Both the position numbers and the translations under genes were made by a program. The notes under the pieces were generated by a model. It was not told the DNA's origin. It did not search any database and worked only from the letters and a program-made list of their open reading frames with translations. Positions 8,248 through 16,998 of a DNA stretch of 64,000 nucleotides are shown piece after piece. Numbering within the stretch: the first letter of the stretch is position 1; the number at the start of each line of letters is the position of its first letter. The stretch comes from G942493275 sp942493275. Lineage in GTDB: Bacteria > Actinomycetota > Coriobacteriia > Anaerosomatales > PHET01. The stretch spans positions 992,001-1,056,000 of the forward strand of contig OW818687.1 of NCBI GenBank assembly GCA_942493275.1, written 5' to 3'.

Positions 8248-9323
8248 GCGCCCGCGCCAAGCAGAGCTGGGCCGCAGTCACCGACATCGGTCGCGTTCGC
8301 ACGCACAACGAGGACGCCGTGCTCGCCCAGCCGCCGCTGTTCGTGGTCGCCGACGGGCTCGGCGGGCACGAGGCCGGCGAGGTTGCGAGCTCGATCGCGG
8401 TCGAGACCGTCCGCGACCACGCGCCGCGCCGCGCCGAGGGCCCCGCGCTCGCACGAGCGGTGAAGGCCGCCAACCGCGCCGTCATCCGCGCGGCCAAGGA
8501 AGGCGTGGGCCGCACCGGCATGGGCACCACGATCACCGCCGCGATGGTGGACGCCGGACACATCGTGATCGCGCAGGTGGGCGACTCGCGCGCTTACCTG
8601 ATGCACAACGGCACGCTCGAGCGCCTCACCGAGGACCACTCGATGATGGCCGACCTCATCAAGCGCGGGCAGATCACCGAGGCTGAGTCGCGCGTCCACC
8701 CCAACCGCAGCGTCATCACGCGCGCGCTGGGCACGGACACCAACATGTCCGCCGACTCCTACGAGTACGACGCCGAGACGGGCGACCGACTCCTGCTGTG
8801 CTCGGACGGCCTGACCTCGATGCTCGAAGACCCGCAGATCGCCGAGATACTCGGCGGGTACCGAGACCCCACGCTCACCGCTCACGCGCTCATCGCGGCC
8901 GCAGTCGAGGCCGGCGGGCACGACAACGTTTCGGTCATCGTCGTCGACATCGAAGCCGACCCGGTGGGTGTGGCGAGCACGCGCCGTCGCGGCTGGCTCT
9001 CGATCCTCGGCTGGCTGCTCGCATTCGCGCTCATCGTGGGCGGCATCGCCTACGGCACCTACCGCTACGCGCAGAGTCGCGCCTACCTCATCGCCGAGAA
9101 CGGCGTCATCGTCGTGTACCGGGGCGTGCCGGGCGAGATCGCCGGGCTCGAGCTGTCGTGGCGGGTTGCCAGCACCGACATCCCGGTCGCCTCGCTCGAC
9201 CCCGGCACCCAGCAGCGCCTCGCCGGCGGCGAGCAAGTCGACGGCGTCGAGACCGCTCTCGGCAAAGCGGAAGCCTACCGGGCGCTGGTCACGCCTTCCC
9301 TCGAGTCATCACCCACGCCCTGA
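8244..9323 (+). CDS. pstP: PP2C-type Ser/Thr phosphatase (PstP-like)
   Basis: Metal-dependent protein phosphatase that reverses the kinases of this cluster. The 359-aa protein carries the PP2C motifs in order: DIGRVRTHNEDA, VADGLGGHEAGE, GMGTTITAA, IAQVGDSRAYL, LLLCSDGLTSML and GGHDNVSVIVVDI; the metal-binding Asp residues are all present. A TM follows at about 250-272, then an extracellular tail of about 85 aa, as in mycobacterial PstP. GTG start overlapping the upstream FHA gene, and the SEDS-PBP gene begins 8 nt downstream, so this is one operon. Confidence 0.93.
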   Translation: MSARAKQSWAAVTDIGRVRTHNEDAVLAQPPLFVVADGLGGHEAGEVASSIAVETVRDHAPRRAEGPALARAVKAANRAVIRAAKEGVGRTGMGTTITAAMVDAGHIVIAQVGDSRAYLMHNGTLERLTEDHSMMADLIKRGQITEAESRVHPNRSVITRALGTDTNMSADSYEYDAETGDRLLLCSDGLTSMLEDPQIAEILGGYRDPTLTAHALIAAAVEAGGHDNVSVIVVDIEADPVGVASTRRRGWLSILGWLLAFALIVGGIAYGTYRYAQSRAYLIAENGVIVVYRGVPGEIAGLELSWRVASTDIPVASLDPGTQQRLAGGEQVDGVETALGKAEAYRALVTPSLESSPTP

Positions 9324-9331
9324 GGACGGTC

Positions 9332-12088
9332 ATGCGCTCACGCCGCACCACAGAGCTGCTTCTCCTGCTGGCCGCCGCCCCGGCGATCCTGCTCGTGTTC
9401 GCGCTCGTCGACACGTCGCTGGCGCGCGCGTTCTCGTACCGGTCGCTGCTGATCCCGGGTGCGCTGCTGGCGGCGTTCGTGGTCGCGCACCTGGCCGTGC
9501 GTCGCTTCGCACCCAACGCCGACCCGGGGCTCCTCCCGGTCTCGTTCGTACTCGCGGGGCTCGGCCTTGCGTTCGTGACACGCCTCGACCCCGAGCTGGC
9601 CACCAGCCAGGTGATGTGGTTGTTCATCGGCGTGGCGGCACTCGTGCTGACCCTGATCGCGGTGCCCTCGCTCGAGCGACTCGCGCGCTACAAGTACACG
9701 ATCATGCTCGTGGGTCTCGCGCTGCTGGTGGCGCCGGCGATCGTGGGCGTCGAGGTCAACGGCGCCAAACTCTGGATCCGCTTCGCCGGCTTCTCGTTCC
9801 AGCCGGGTGAGCTCGCCAAGCTTGCGATCATCCTGTTCCTCGCGGCGTACCTTTCCGAGAACCGCGAGATGCTTTCTGTCTCGACCCGCCGGGTACTGGG
9901 CTACTTCACGGTTCCCGAGCCCCGCACCCTCGGCCCGCTGCTTCTGATGTGGGCCGCCTCGCTGTTCGTGCTCGTCTTCGAACGCGACCTGGGCTCGTCG
10001 CTGCTGCTGTTCGGGATCTTCCTCGTGATGATCTACGTCGCGACCGGGCGGGCGGCCTACGTGGTCGTGGGCCTCGGGCTCTTCCTCGCGGGTGCGACCG
10101 CCGCATGGCGGATGTTCGACCACGTGCAGGACCGAATCGCGATCTGGCTCGACCCCTTCGCGGACGCAGCCGGCCGAGGCTACCAGCTGGTGCAGTCGCT
10201 GTTCTCGCTCGCGGCCGGCGGCATGATCGGCACGGGCGTGGGTCGCGGGCTGCCGGGCCGCATCCCGTTCGTGGAGACAGACTTCATCTTCTCGGCCATC
10301 GGCGAGGAACTCGGACTGCTGGGCGCAGTCGCGGTGGTCTCGTGCTTCCTCATCCTCGCGGCCAGAGGCCTTGCGACCGCGAGCCACGCTCGCAGCGACA
10401 TGGCGGCGCTCACGGCCGTGGGACTCGTCGCGTCACTCGCACTGCAGGCGTTCGTCATCATCGGCGGGGTGACGCGGTTGATTCCGCTCACCGGCGTGAC
10501 GCTGCCCTTCGTGAGCTACGGCGGCTCGTCGCTGCTGTCGACCTTCATCGCGCTGGGGCTGCTGCTTCGCGCCGGCGACGAGGGCACCGGGCCGCAGACC
10601 GACATGGTCATGACCACCACCGACATGGGGGTGCTGGGCAGGCTCGCGCTGCAGCGGCGCCTCACCCGCGTCGCGGGCGTGCTTGCCCTGCTGATGAGCG
10701 CGCTGGTGGTCAACCTCACCTGGATTCAGGTCGTCAACGCATCCGCGCTCGAGAACAACCCCGCAAACACGCGAAACCTCGCCGAGCAGGCCCGCGCCGA
10801 CCGTGGCTCGATCCTCACACGCGACGGGACCGTGCTCGCCGAGTCGGTCCCCGCCGGCGAGCAGACCTACCAGCGCGAGTACCCGCTCAAGGGATTCGCG
10901 GCGCACACGGTGGGCTACTACTCGCTGCGCTACGGGCGCGCGGGGGTCGAGGCCGCCGCCAACGACGCGCTCTCCGGCACCCGGGTGTTCCAGGACTGGG
11001 CCGACGTGATCGACGCGGCGGCCGGCCGCCCGGTGCAGGGCGACGACGTGATGCTCACCATCGATGCCAACGTGCAGCGCGCGGCGATCAAGTCGCTTGG
11101 CTCGCGGACGGGCGCGGTGGTCGTTCTCGACCCGCGCACCGGCGCGGTGCTCGCCTCGGCTTCGAATCCGACCTACGACCCCAACACGGTGGACGAGGAC
11201 TGGGCCGAGATCTCCTCGGCGGCGGGGGGCGCTCCCTTGCTCGACCGCGGGCGCCAATCGCTCTCGGCGCCGGGCTCCACCTTCAAGGTGGTCACGCTCA
11301 CCGGGGCGCTCTCCTCGGGAGTGGCCACGCTCGAGAGCACCTACCCCGGGCCGGGGCGCCTCGAGATCGGCAACGCGCCCGTCACCAACTACGAGGGCGG
11401 GTCGTACCGCAGCCTCGACCTGAAGTCCGCGACCGCGCGCTCGGTCAACACCGTCTTCGCGCAGGTGGCCGTCGACATGGGCCCTGAGCGCCTGGTCGAG
11501 CAGTCCGAGCGGTTCGGGTTCAACAAGAAGCCCCCGTACGAGCTCCCCGCGAGCACATCGCTCATGCCCGACCCTGCCGAGATGACCGAGTGGGAAACGG
11601 CGTGGGCGGGCGTGGGACAGCCCGTCGGCGAGCACGAGAGCCCTGCCGGCCCGCAGGCGAGCGTGCTGCAGATGGCGCTCGTGGCTGCCGGGATCGCCAA
11701 CGACGGCACCGTGATGCGACCGTTCGTGATCGACCGCGTGGTCGCCGATGACGGCAGCGCCGCGGCCCAGACCCAGCCGCGCACCTTCACGGTCGCGACC
11801 GACGCGGCGACCGCCGCCCAGGTGACCGAGGCGATGCTCGCGGTGGTGAACTCGGGCTCGGGGCGGGCTGCTCGGATAGATGGGGTCGAAGTGGCGGGAA
11901 AGACCGGAACGGCCGAGATCGCGAAGGGCGCGGCGACCGACGCGTGGTTCATCGCGTTCGCGCCGGCCGACAACCCGGTGGTGGCGCTCGCGATCCGGCT
12001 CGAGGGCGGCGGCGTCGGCGGTCAGGTGGCCGCTCCGGCGGCTCGGCCGATACTCGAGGCGGCGCTGAAGGCGCAAGGCGTGAAGTAA
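9332..12088 (+). CDS. Natural fusion of SEDS glycosyltransferase (RodA/FtsW) and class B penicillin-binding transpeptidase
   Basis: One 918-aa protein that would polymerise and cross-link peptidoglycan. Residues 1 to ~415 are a polytopic SEDS domain with KLWIRFAGFSFQPGELAKL, AIWLDPFAD..GRGYQLVQS, GVGRGLPGRIPFVETDFIF and PLTGVTLPFVSYGGSSLL. After a short linker and a TM (LTRVAGVLALLMSALVV) comes the PBP with SAPGSTFK (catalytic Ser about 649), SVN and KTGTAE. In most actinobacteria these are two adjacent genes, rodA and pbpA; here the frame runs through without a stop. ATG start with GAGGAC upstream. An internal ATG near 10603 could allow a separate PBP, but nothing requires it. Confidence 0.93.
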   Translation: MRSRRTTELLLLLAAAPAILLVFALVDTSLARAFSYRSLLIPGALLAAFVVAHLAVRRFAPNADPGLLPVSFVLAGLGLAFVTRLDPELATSQVMWLFIGVAALVLTLIAVPSLERLARYKYTIMLVGLALLVAPAIVGVEVNGAKLWIRFAGFSFQPGELAKLAIILFLAAYLSENREMLSVSTRRVLGYFTVPEPRTLGPLLLMWAASLFVLVFERDLGSSLLLFGIFLVMIYVATGRAAYVVVGLGLFLAGATAAWRMFDHVQDRIAIWLDPFADAAGRGYQLVQSLFSLAAGGMIGTGVGRGLPGRIPFVETDFIFSAIGEELGLLGAVAVVSCFLILAARGLATASHARSDMAALTAVGLVASLALQAFVIIGGVTRLIPLTGVTLPFVSYGGSSLLSTFIALGLLLRAGDEGTGPQTDMVMTTTDMGVLGRLALQRRLTRVAGVLALLMSALVVNLTWIQVVNASALENNPANTRNLAEQARADRGSILTRDGTVLAESVPAGEQTYQREYPLKGFAAHTVGYYSLRYGRAGVEAAANDALSGTRVFQDWADVIDAAAGRPVQGDDVMLTIDANVQRAAIKSLGSRTGAVVVLDPRTGAVLASASNPTYDPNTVDEDWAEISSAAGGAPLLDRGRQSLSAPGSTFKVVTLTGALSSGVATLESTYPGPGRLEIGNAPVTNYEGGSYRSLDLKSATARSVNTVFAQVAVDMGPERLVEQSERFGFNKKPPYELPASTSLMPDPAEMTEWETAWAGVGQPVGEHESPAGPQASVLQMALVAAGIANDGTVMRPFVIDRVVADDGSAAAQTQPRTFTVATDAATAAQVTEAMLAVVNSGSGRAARIDGVEVAGKTGTAEIAKGAATDAWFIAFAPADNPVVALAIRLEGGGVGGQVAAPAARPILEAALKAQGVK

Positions 12089-12186
12089 GCACGCGATGCG
12101 CACCCGAACACAGGCGCGCATCGGCTAGAATGACGGAGTCGGGGGGCAAGCTTCCGACCAGCTCACGGAATGTGGGGGCAGGCACT

Positions 12187-14040
12187 GTGGAAGAGATGGT
12201 TTTCGGCCGCAGATATCGGGTGACCGAGAAGATCGGCGCAGGCGGAATGGCCGAGGTGTTCAAGGCTGTGGACGAAGTCCTCGGTCGCACCGTCGCGGTC
12301 AAGGTCCTGCATCCGCGCTACGCGGCCGATCCGTCGTTCGCTGCCCGCTTCCGCCAGGAGGCGCAGGCCGCAGCTAACCTGCAGAACCCCTACATCGTCA
12401 ACATCTACGACTGGGGCCAGGACGGCGACACGTACTACATCGTCATGGAGCTCATTCGCGGCACCGATCTCAAGACGCTCATCCAGCAGAAGGGCGCGCT
12501 GGACTCGGTGCGAGTCGCCGAGATCGCAGCCCAGGTCTGCTCGGCGCTGTCGGTGGCCCACGGCTACGACGTGATCCACCGCGACATCAAGCCGCACAAC
12601 ATCATGGTCACGCCCGACGGCTCCGTGAAGGTCATGGACTTCGGCATCGCACGCGCCGGCAACACCACCATGACGCAGACCGGCTCGGTTCTGGGCACCG
12701 CTCACTACGTCTCGCCCGAGCAGGCGCAGGGCCAGCCGCTGTCCGCCGCGAGCGACCTGTACTCGCTCGGCGTCGTCATCTACGAGGCGGCCACCGGCCA
12801 ACTTCCTTTCGACGGCGACACCCCCGTCGCAGTCGCGCTCAAGCAGGTCAACGAGCAGCCGAGGCGCCCCAGCTCGATCAACCCCAACGTGGATCCGCGG
12901 CTCGAGACCGTCATCGCGCATGCGATGGCAAAGAAGACCGCAGACCGCTACGAGACCGCCGAAGTCATGAAGAAGGACCTGCTGAACATCGTGAAGGGAC
13001 GCGACGTCGCCGCCGCGGCAGCGGCCACGGCGGTCGCGGCAGCCGCCGATGCGACCGCCGTCATGCCCGCCGTGTCGGCAGGCGGCCCGGTCGGCGCACC
13101 GGTGCGTCAGACCGCCCCGGTGCGCAAGAAGAACAAGGTGTGGCCGTGGATACTCGTGGCCATCGCGCTTGTCGTCGCAGGGCTCGGCGTCGCCTGGTAC
13201 ATGGGGCTGTTCGAGCAGAGCACGGCGGTGCCAGACCTCACCGGCAAGACCCGCGCCGAGGCGCAGGTGATGCTCACCGAGGCCGGTTTCACGCTTGGAG
13301 ACGTCACAGAGGCCAACAGCGACGAGGTCGCGGTCGACCTGATCATCGACCAGTCGCCGCTCCCCAACGCGACCGCTGAACCCGGCACGGCCGTCAACAT
13401 CGTCATCAGCATTGGCCCCGAGCTGCTCGAGGTCCCCACGATCCTCGGAATGACCGAGCAGGAGGCGCAAGAAGCGCTCACCGACGCAGGGTTCTCCCCC
13501 GCGCCGCTGCCCTCGGAGTTCAACAGCGAGGTCGAACCGGGCACCATCATCCGTCAGAACCCGCCCCCTGGTGAGAAGGCGACCAAGGGCACATCGATCC
13601 AGTACGTCGTGTCGCGCGGACCGGAGACAGGCACCGTCCCCGACGTCGTGGGCGAGCGGCGCCAGGCTGCCGAGAAGGCCGTCACGGGCGCCGGCTTCAA
13701 GGTCAGCGTCAAGGAGGCCTACAGCGACTCGGTGGACAAGGGCAGGGTCATCAACCAGAACCCGAGCGGCGGCATCGCCATCGCCAAGGGTCAGACAGTG
13801 ACGATCACCGTGAGCCTGGGCGCGAAGAACGTCACTGTGCCGGCCGTCATCGGCATGAGCGAGGCTGACGCGAAGGCCAAGCTTGAAGCCGCAGGGCTCA
13901 AGGTCGAGGTCCTTTACGAACTGAACACCGACAGCGGTGTCGTTATCGAGCAGTCACCCAGCGCCACAGCGAGTGTCGCGCGCGGTACGACGGTGACGAT
14001 CACCGTCGACGGCAACGGTGGTGGCGGTGGGGGCGGCTAA
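12187..14040 (+). CDS. pknB: PASTA-domain Ser/Thr protein kinase (PknB-like)
   Basis: Membrane kinase that senses peptidoglycan fragments and controls wall growth and division. 617 aa: kinase domain 8-270 with GAGGMAEVF, VAVKVL (Lys 39), HRDIKPHN (131-138) and DFG (151-153); an Ala-rich juxtamembrane region; a TM (VWPWILVAIALVVAGLGVAW); then four extracellular PASTA repeats, each opening with VPDLTG, VPTILG, VPDVVG or VPAVIG, and a Gly tail. I prefer GTG 12187; an in-frame ATG at 12130 would add 19 non-conserved residues and overlaps a TAGAAT that could be a -10 element (12125-12130). Last gene of the wall-signalling cluster. Confidence 0.93.
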   Translation: MEEMVFGRRYRVTEKIGAGGMAEVFKAVDEVLGRTVAVKVLHPRYAADPSFAARFRQEAQAAANLQNPYIVNIYDWGQDGDTYYIVMELIRGTDLKTLIQQKGALDSVRVAEIAAQVCSALSVAHGYDVIHRDIKPHNIMVTPDGSVKVMDFGIARAGNTTMTQTGSVLGTAHYVSPEQAQGQPLSAASDLYSLGVVIYEAATGQLPFDGDTPVAVALKQVNEQPRRPSSINPNVDPRLETVIAHAMAKKTADRYETAEVMKKDLLNIVKGRDVAAAAAATAVAAAADATAVMPAVSAGGPVGAPVRQTAPVRKKNKVWPWILVAIALVVAGLGVAWYMGLFEQSTAVPDLTGKTRAEAQVMLTEAGFTLGDVTEANSDEVAVDLIIDQSPLPNATAEPGTAVNIVISIGPELLEVPTILGMTEQEAQEALTDAGFSPAPLPSEFNSEVEPGTIIRQNPPPGEKATKGTSIQYVVSRGPETGTVPDVVGERRQAAEKAVTGAGFKVSVKEAYSDSVDKGRVINQNPSGGIAIAKGQTVTITVSLGAKNVTVPAVIGMSEADAKAKLEAAGLKVEVLYELNTDSGVVIEQSPSATASVARGTTVTITVDGNGGGGGGG

Positions 14041-14920
14041 CATCACGCGCCTCCTATGCGCCGCCCTGCTGGCGTTCGCGCTGGTCGCGAGCGGTTGCAC
14101 CGCGACCGCCTCGAGCGACACGCAAGCGCCTGCGCCCGTGGCGGCCGAGCCGACCGCAAGCGCCGCAGCGACCTCCCCCGCACCCGCCGAGGCGCCGGCT
14201 GAGGCCGCGCCTGCCGAGACGCCCTCGACGTTCCCGGGCCGCCTGATCGCGGCCCGCGTCACGCGCGTGGTCGACGGCGACACGGTCGTCGTGCGCTTCG
14301 CCTCCGGGCTCACCGAGAAGGTGCGGCTCATCGGCATCGACACCCCTGAGTCCACCACCGAGCACGAGCCCTACGGCGAGCAGGCCAGCGCATTCGCAAA
14401 GCGCGAGCTCGACGACCGTGACGTGTGGCTCGAGAAGGACGTCGAGGAGCGCGACCGCTACGGTCGGCTGCTCGCCTACGTCTGGACCGCCAAGCCCACC
14501 GCGCGCACCGAGAGTGAAGTGCGCAAGAAGATGTTCAACGCGCGCCTCGTCATCGAAGGCTACGCGGGTCAGTACACCTTCCCTCCCAACGTGATGTACG
14601 CCGAGTACTTCGGCAGCTACGCGAGCCAGGCCCGCAAGGCCGACAAGGGGCTGTGGTCGGTTCCGGGCGGTGCGAGCGCCGTCGAGCACGGCAGCTCCTC
14701 GAGTGGCTCAAGCGGTTCGAGCGGCGGCTCGACCTCGTCGGCATCAAAGCCAAGCGCCCCGAGCGAATCCGGCTACGTCGCCAACAGCAACACCGGCAAG
14801 TTCCACGAGGCCGGCTGCAGCTCTGTGGATGACATGAACCCCGCGAACAAGGTGTTCTACGGGTCGCGCGATGCCGCGGCCGGCGCGGGCTACGTGCCGT
14901 GTAAGAGGTGCAACCCATGA
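14018..14920 (+). CDS. Staphylococcal-nuclease-like lipoprotein with C-terminal Cys-rich module
   Basis: Exported nuclease of 300 aa. Signal peptide ending in a lipobox (ALVASGC), then an Ala/Pro-rich linker, then a TNase/SNase domain from about 68: VTRVVDGDTVVVRF, RLIGIDTPES, ERDRYGRLLAYVW and a typical Ala-Gly-Leu-like end (ADKGLW). A Ser-rich linker leads to FHEAGC...YVPCKRCNP, a small module often found behind secreted nucleases and thought to bind metal through its three Cys and one His. The gene overlaps pknB by 23 nt and its stop overlaps the crcB start (ATGA). Role: degrading extracellular nucleic acid; substrate preference unknown. Confidence 0.88.
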   Translation: MVAVGAANITRLLCAALLAFALVASGCTATASSDTQAPAPVAAEPTASAAATSPAPAEAPAEAAPAETPSTFPGRLIAARVTRVVDGDTVVVRFASGLTEKVRLIGIDTPESTTEHEPYGEQASAFAKRELDDRDVWLEKDVEERDRYGRLLAYVWTAKPTARTESEVRKKMFNARLVIEGYAGQYTFPPNVMYAEYFGSYASQARKADKGLWSVPGGASAVEHGSSSSGSSGSSGGSTSSASKPSAPSESGYVANSNTGKFHEAGCSSVDDMNPANKVFYGSRDAAAGAGYVPCKRCNP

Positions 14921-15297
14921 GGTTCGCCGACCTGATGGCGGTAATGGCGGGCGCTGGTCTCGGCGGGGGTCTGCGCTTCACTCTCGGCCTGTGGATCGCC
15001 GAGCACTCCAAGGGCGTGTTCCCGTGGCACACGTTCGCGATCAACGTGCTCGGCTCGTTCCTGCTGGGGCTGGTCATGGGATTTGCGGCCGAGCGCTCGA
15101 TGCTGACGTCGACGTTGGTGCTCTTCCTCGGCGTGGGTCTGCTCGGCGGGTTCACCACGTTCTCGACGTTCTCGTATGAGAGCCTCACCTTGCTGGAGCG
15201 CGGGATGCTCGCACAGGGCGTGGGCTACATGGCCGGCAGCCTGTTGCTGGGGCTGGTCGGTGCGACTGTGGGACTCGCGATGGGACGCGCGGCGTAG
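14917..15297 (+). CDS. crcB: CrcB/Fluc fluoride ion channel
   Basis: Dual-topology fluoride exporter that lowers cytoplasmic F-. 126 aa with four hydrophobic helices. Family signatures are present: INVLGSFLLG (pore Asn) and GGFTTFSTFSYE, the Phe-rich region that lines the Fluc pores. ATG at 14917 overlaps the preceding stop. A single crcB gene implies a homodimer unless a partner lies elsewhere. No fluoride riboswitch was recognised, and none would be expected inside this overlapping arrangement. Confidence 0.93.
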   Translation: MRFADLMAVMAGAGLGGGLRFTLGLWIAEHSKGVFPWHTFAINVLGSFLLGLVMGFAAERSMLTSTLVLFLGVGLLGGFTTFSTFSYESLTLLERGMLAQGVGYMAGSLLLGLVGATVGLAMGRAA

Positions 15298-15336
15298 ACC
15301 GCGCATGAAGGCCGGATTCGACAGGGAGCAGGTCAG

Positions 15337-16983
15337 GTGGAAGAGCCGAAGAGCGGAACGCAGGGCCTGGTTCGTCGGATGGCGCCGAGCCTCATCGCGG
15401 TGCTGGTTGTCGGAGCGATTCTCGCGGTGGTGCTCGGGTCGTTCATCGGGAACTACCGGCTGTTTGGAGACGACTTCCCTGTCGTGCTCAACAGCAGTTC
15501 GCAGTACATATCCGGCAACGACTGGACCGAGTGGTTCACGAGCGGCTACTCGACGTACTTCCACAACTACCTGGACTGGCAGCCGATCGCCACGGACTTC
15601 GTACGACCCATTGCGAACCTGTCGTTCTTCCTGATGGGGCTGCTGGAGCCGGCTGGCGGCGACCCCGTCTACCTGTTGTTCAACTACGCCGCGGTTCTCA
15701 GCTCGGTGTTCCTGGTTGCCCTGATCCTCCAGTCATACGGGAAAGCCTCCCGCTGGGTCGCCGGCGCGCTCGCCGTGGCCTTTGGGCTGTCGACGGTCTG
15801 GCATCCGGCGCTGCTCGAAGCCGCGTCGCTGACCAACGCGGTCGCGCTGGCGCTCGTACTGGGCGCGCTGGTCGCACTCGACGCACCCAGCGGACCCGCC
15901 AGCCGCCTGCGACTGGGCGTGGCCGTCACCCTGCTGACACTGGCGGTGGGCACTCACGAGACCGCGGCGGTCGCTCCGTTCGTATGCGCCGCACTGCTCG
16001 TGGCCGTGGGACCCGAACGCCCAAGATGGACTCACCTGGCGGCGCTCGGAATACCGGTCGTCTCGCTGGTCGTCATGCGCCTGTGGATGCAGTCGACGCT
16101 GGGCGCATATCCGCTTCAGTCCATGAGCCAAGTCAGTGTGGACAGGCGCTTCACGGGCTTGTCGCGCGCATTTGCGGTTCCCTTCGACTACTGGCGGTGG
16201 ATTGATGCGCCCGGCGGCGATGCGTACCGGATCGGCGGCATCATCGCCATGGTCGCGAGTGCTCTGCTCGTGTTCTCGATCGTGCGGTACGCGCGGCGCA
16301 AGCCGCTCTTGAGGGCGGTTGCGATGTGGGCGGCCATCTTGATGTCGCTGGTCCCCGGCTTTCTCGCCAGCGGGGAGCCGCGCTTCATGGGCTTCGCATC
16401 GGTGATCTGGCTGATTGCTGCACTGTGGTTCATCTCAGGCAACTCCCGCTGGCTCGGTCCGGCCTTGGTTGCTGCGGTGATGGCTGCGAGTGTCGTGCTG
16501 TTTACCGCCGGAGTGGTCTTGGAGCGCGACGACGTGATTGCCCGAAGCGAGCGTTCGGGGGCACTGGTCGACACCATGAAGTCCGGGATCGCGGCCAACG
16601 AGCCCGACCAGGTGATCCTCGTGACCGACAATGTCGGCATGTTCGGCGCATCCGGGATGATCCAGTTCGCCGCTAACCCGCGTACCACGGTCATGGGAGT
16701 CGTTCTCAGCAACTACGAGGGAGGTCCTGACCCCGAGGCACAGCTCAACATCTACCCCAACGGCGACAACCTGGTCACCGAGGTCGCCTACGGACCGAGC
16801 CAGACGGTGTCGTTCCTGGGTGCCTTCTACGACATGACAGTGCCCAACCGTGGGTTTGTGTACTCGCCGTTCATCGACCCAACCCTGCCCGCGTTCCGGG
16901 CGGAAGGGCCGATGAGACAAGGGTCGACGCTCGTCGTCGGGGTGCACCCCAAAACGGGCGAGGCGTACGCGCTGCCTTTCTAG
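15337..16983 (+). CDS. Polytopic membrane protein, possible GT-C-type glycosyltransferase
   Basis: 548 aa with about ten hydrophobic segments, the first at 16-38. After the first TM comes a loop with NYRLFGDDFPVVLN; acidic residues at this position are typical of GT-C mannosyl- or arabinosyltransferases, which use lipid-linked sugars outside the membrane. A soluble C-terminal part (about 400-548) is probably extracellular. No close family was recognised, so the enzyme call is only a fold-level suggestion; a plain membrane protein of unknown function remains possible. GTG start with AGGGAG upstream. Confidence 0.6.
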   Translation: MEEPKSGTQGLVRRMAPSLIAVLVVGAILAVVLGSFIGNYRLFGDDFPVVLNSSSQYISGNDWTEWFTSGYSTYFHNYLDWQPIATDFVRPIANLSFFLMGLLEPAGGDPVYLLFNYAAVLSSVFLVALILQSYGKASRWVAGALAVAFGLSTVWHPALLEAASLTNAVALALVLGALVALDAPSGPASRLRLGVAVTLLTLAVGTHETAAVAPFVCAALLVAVGPERPRWTHLAALGIPVVSLVVMRLWMQSTLGAYPLQSMSQVSVDRRFTGLSRAFAVPFDYWRWIDAPGGDAYRIGGIIAMVASALLVFSIVRYARRKPLLRAVAMWAAILMSLVPGFLASGEPRFMGFASVIWLIAALWFISGNSRWLGPALVAAVMAASVVLFTAGVVLERDDVIARSERSGALVDTMKSGIAANEPDQVILVTDNVGMFGASGMIQFAANPRTTVMGVVLSNYEGGPDPEAQLNIYPNGDNLVTEVAYGPSQTVSFLGAFYDMTVPNRGFVYSPFIDPTLPAFRAEGPMRQGSTLVVGVHPKTGEAYALPF

Positions 16984-16998
16984 CGTCGACCACGCCGA

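Noticed and set aside
10560..10640. Sequencing error joining separate rodA and pbpA genes
   Set aside because: Both domains are in one frame with a plausible linker and no overlapping stop/start remnant; kept as a check, not as the call.
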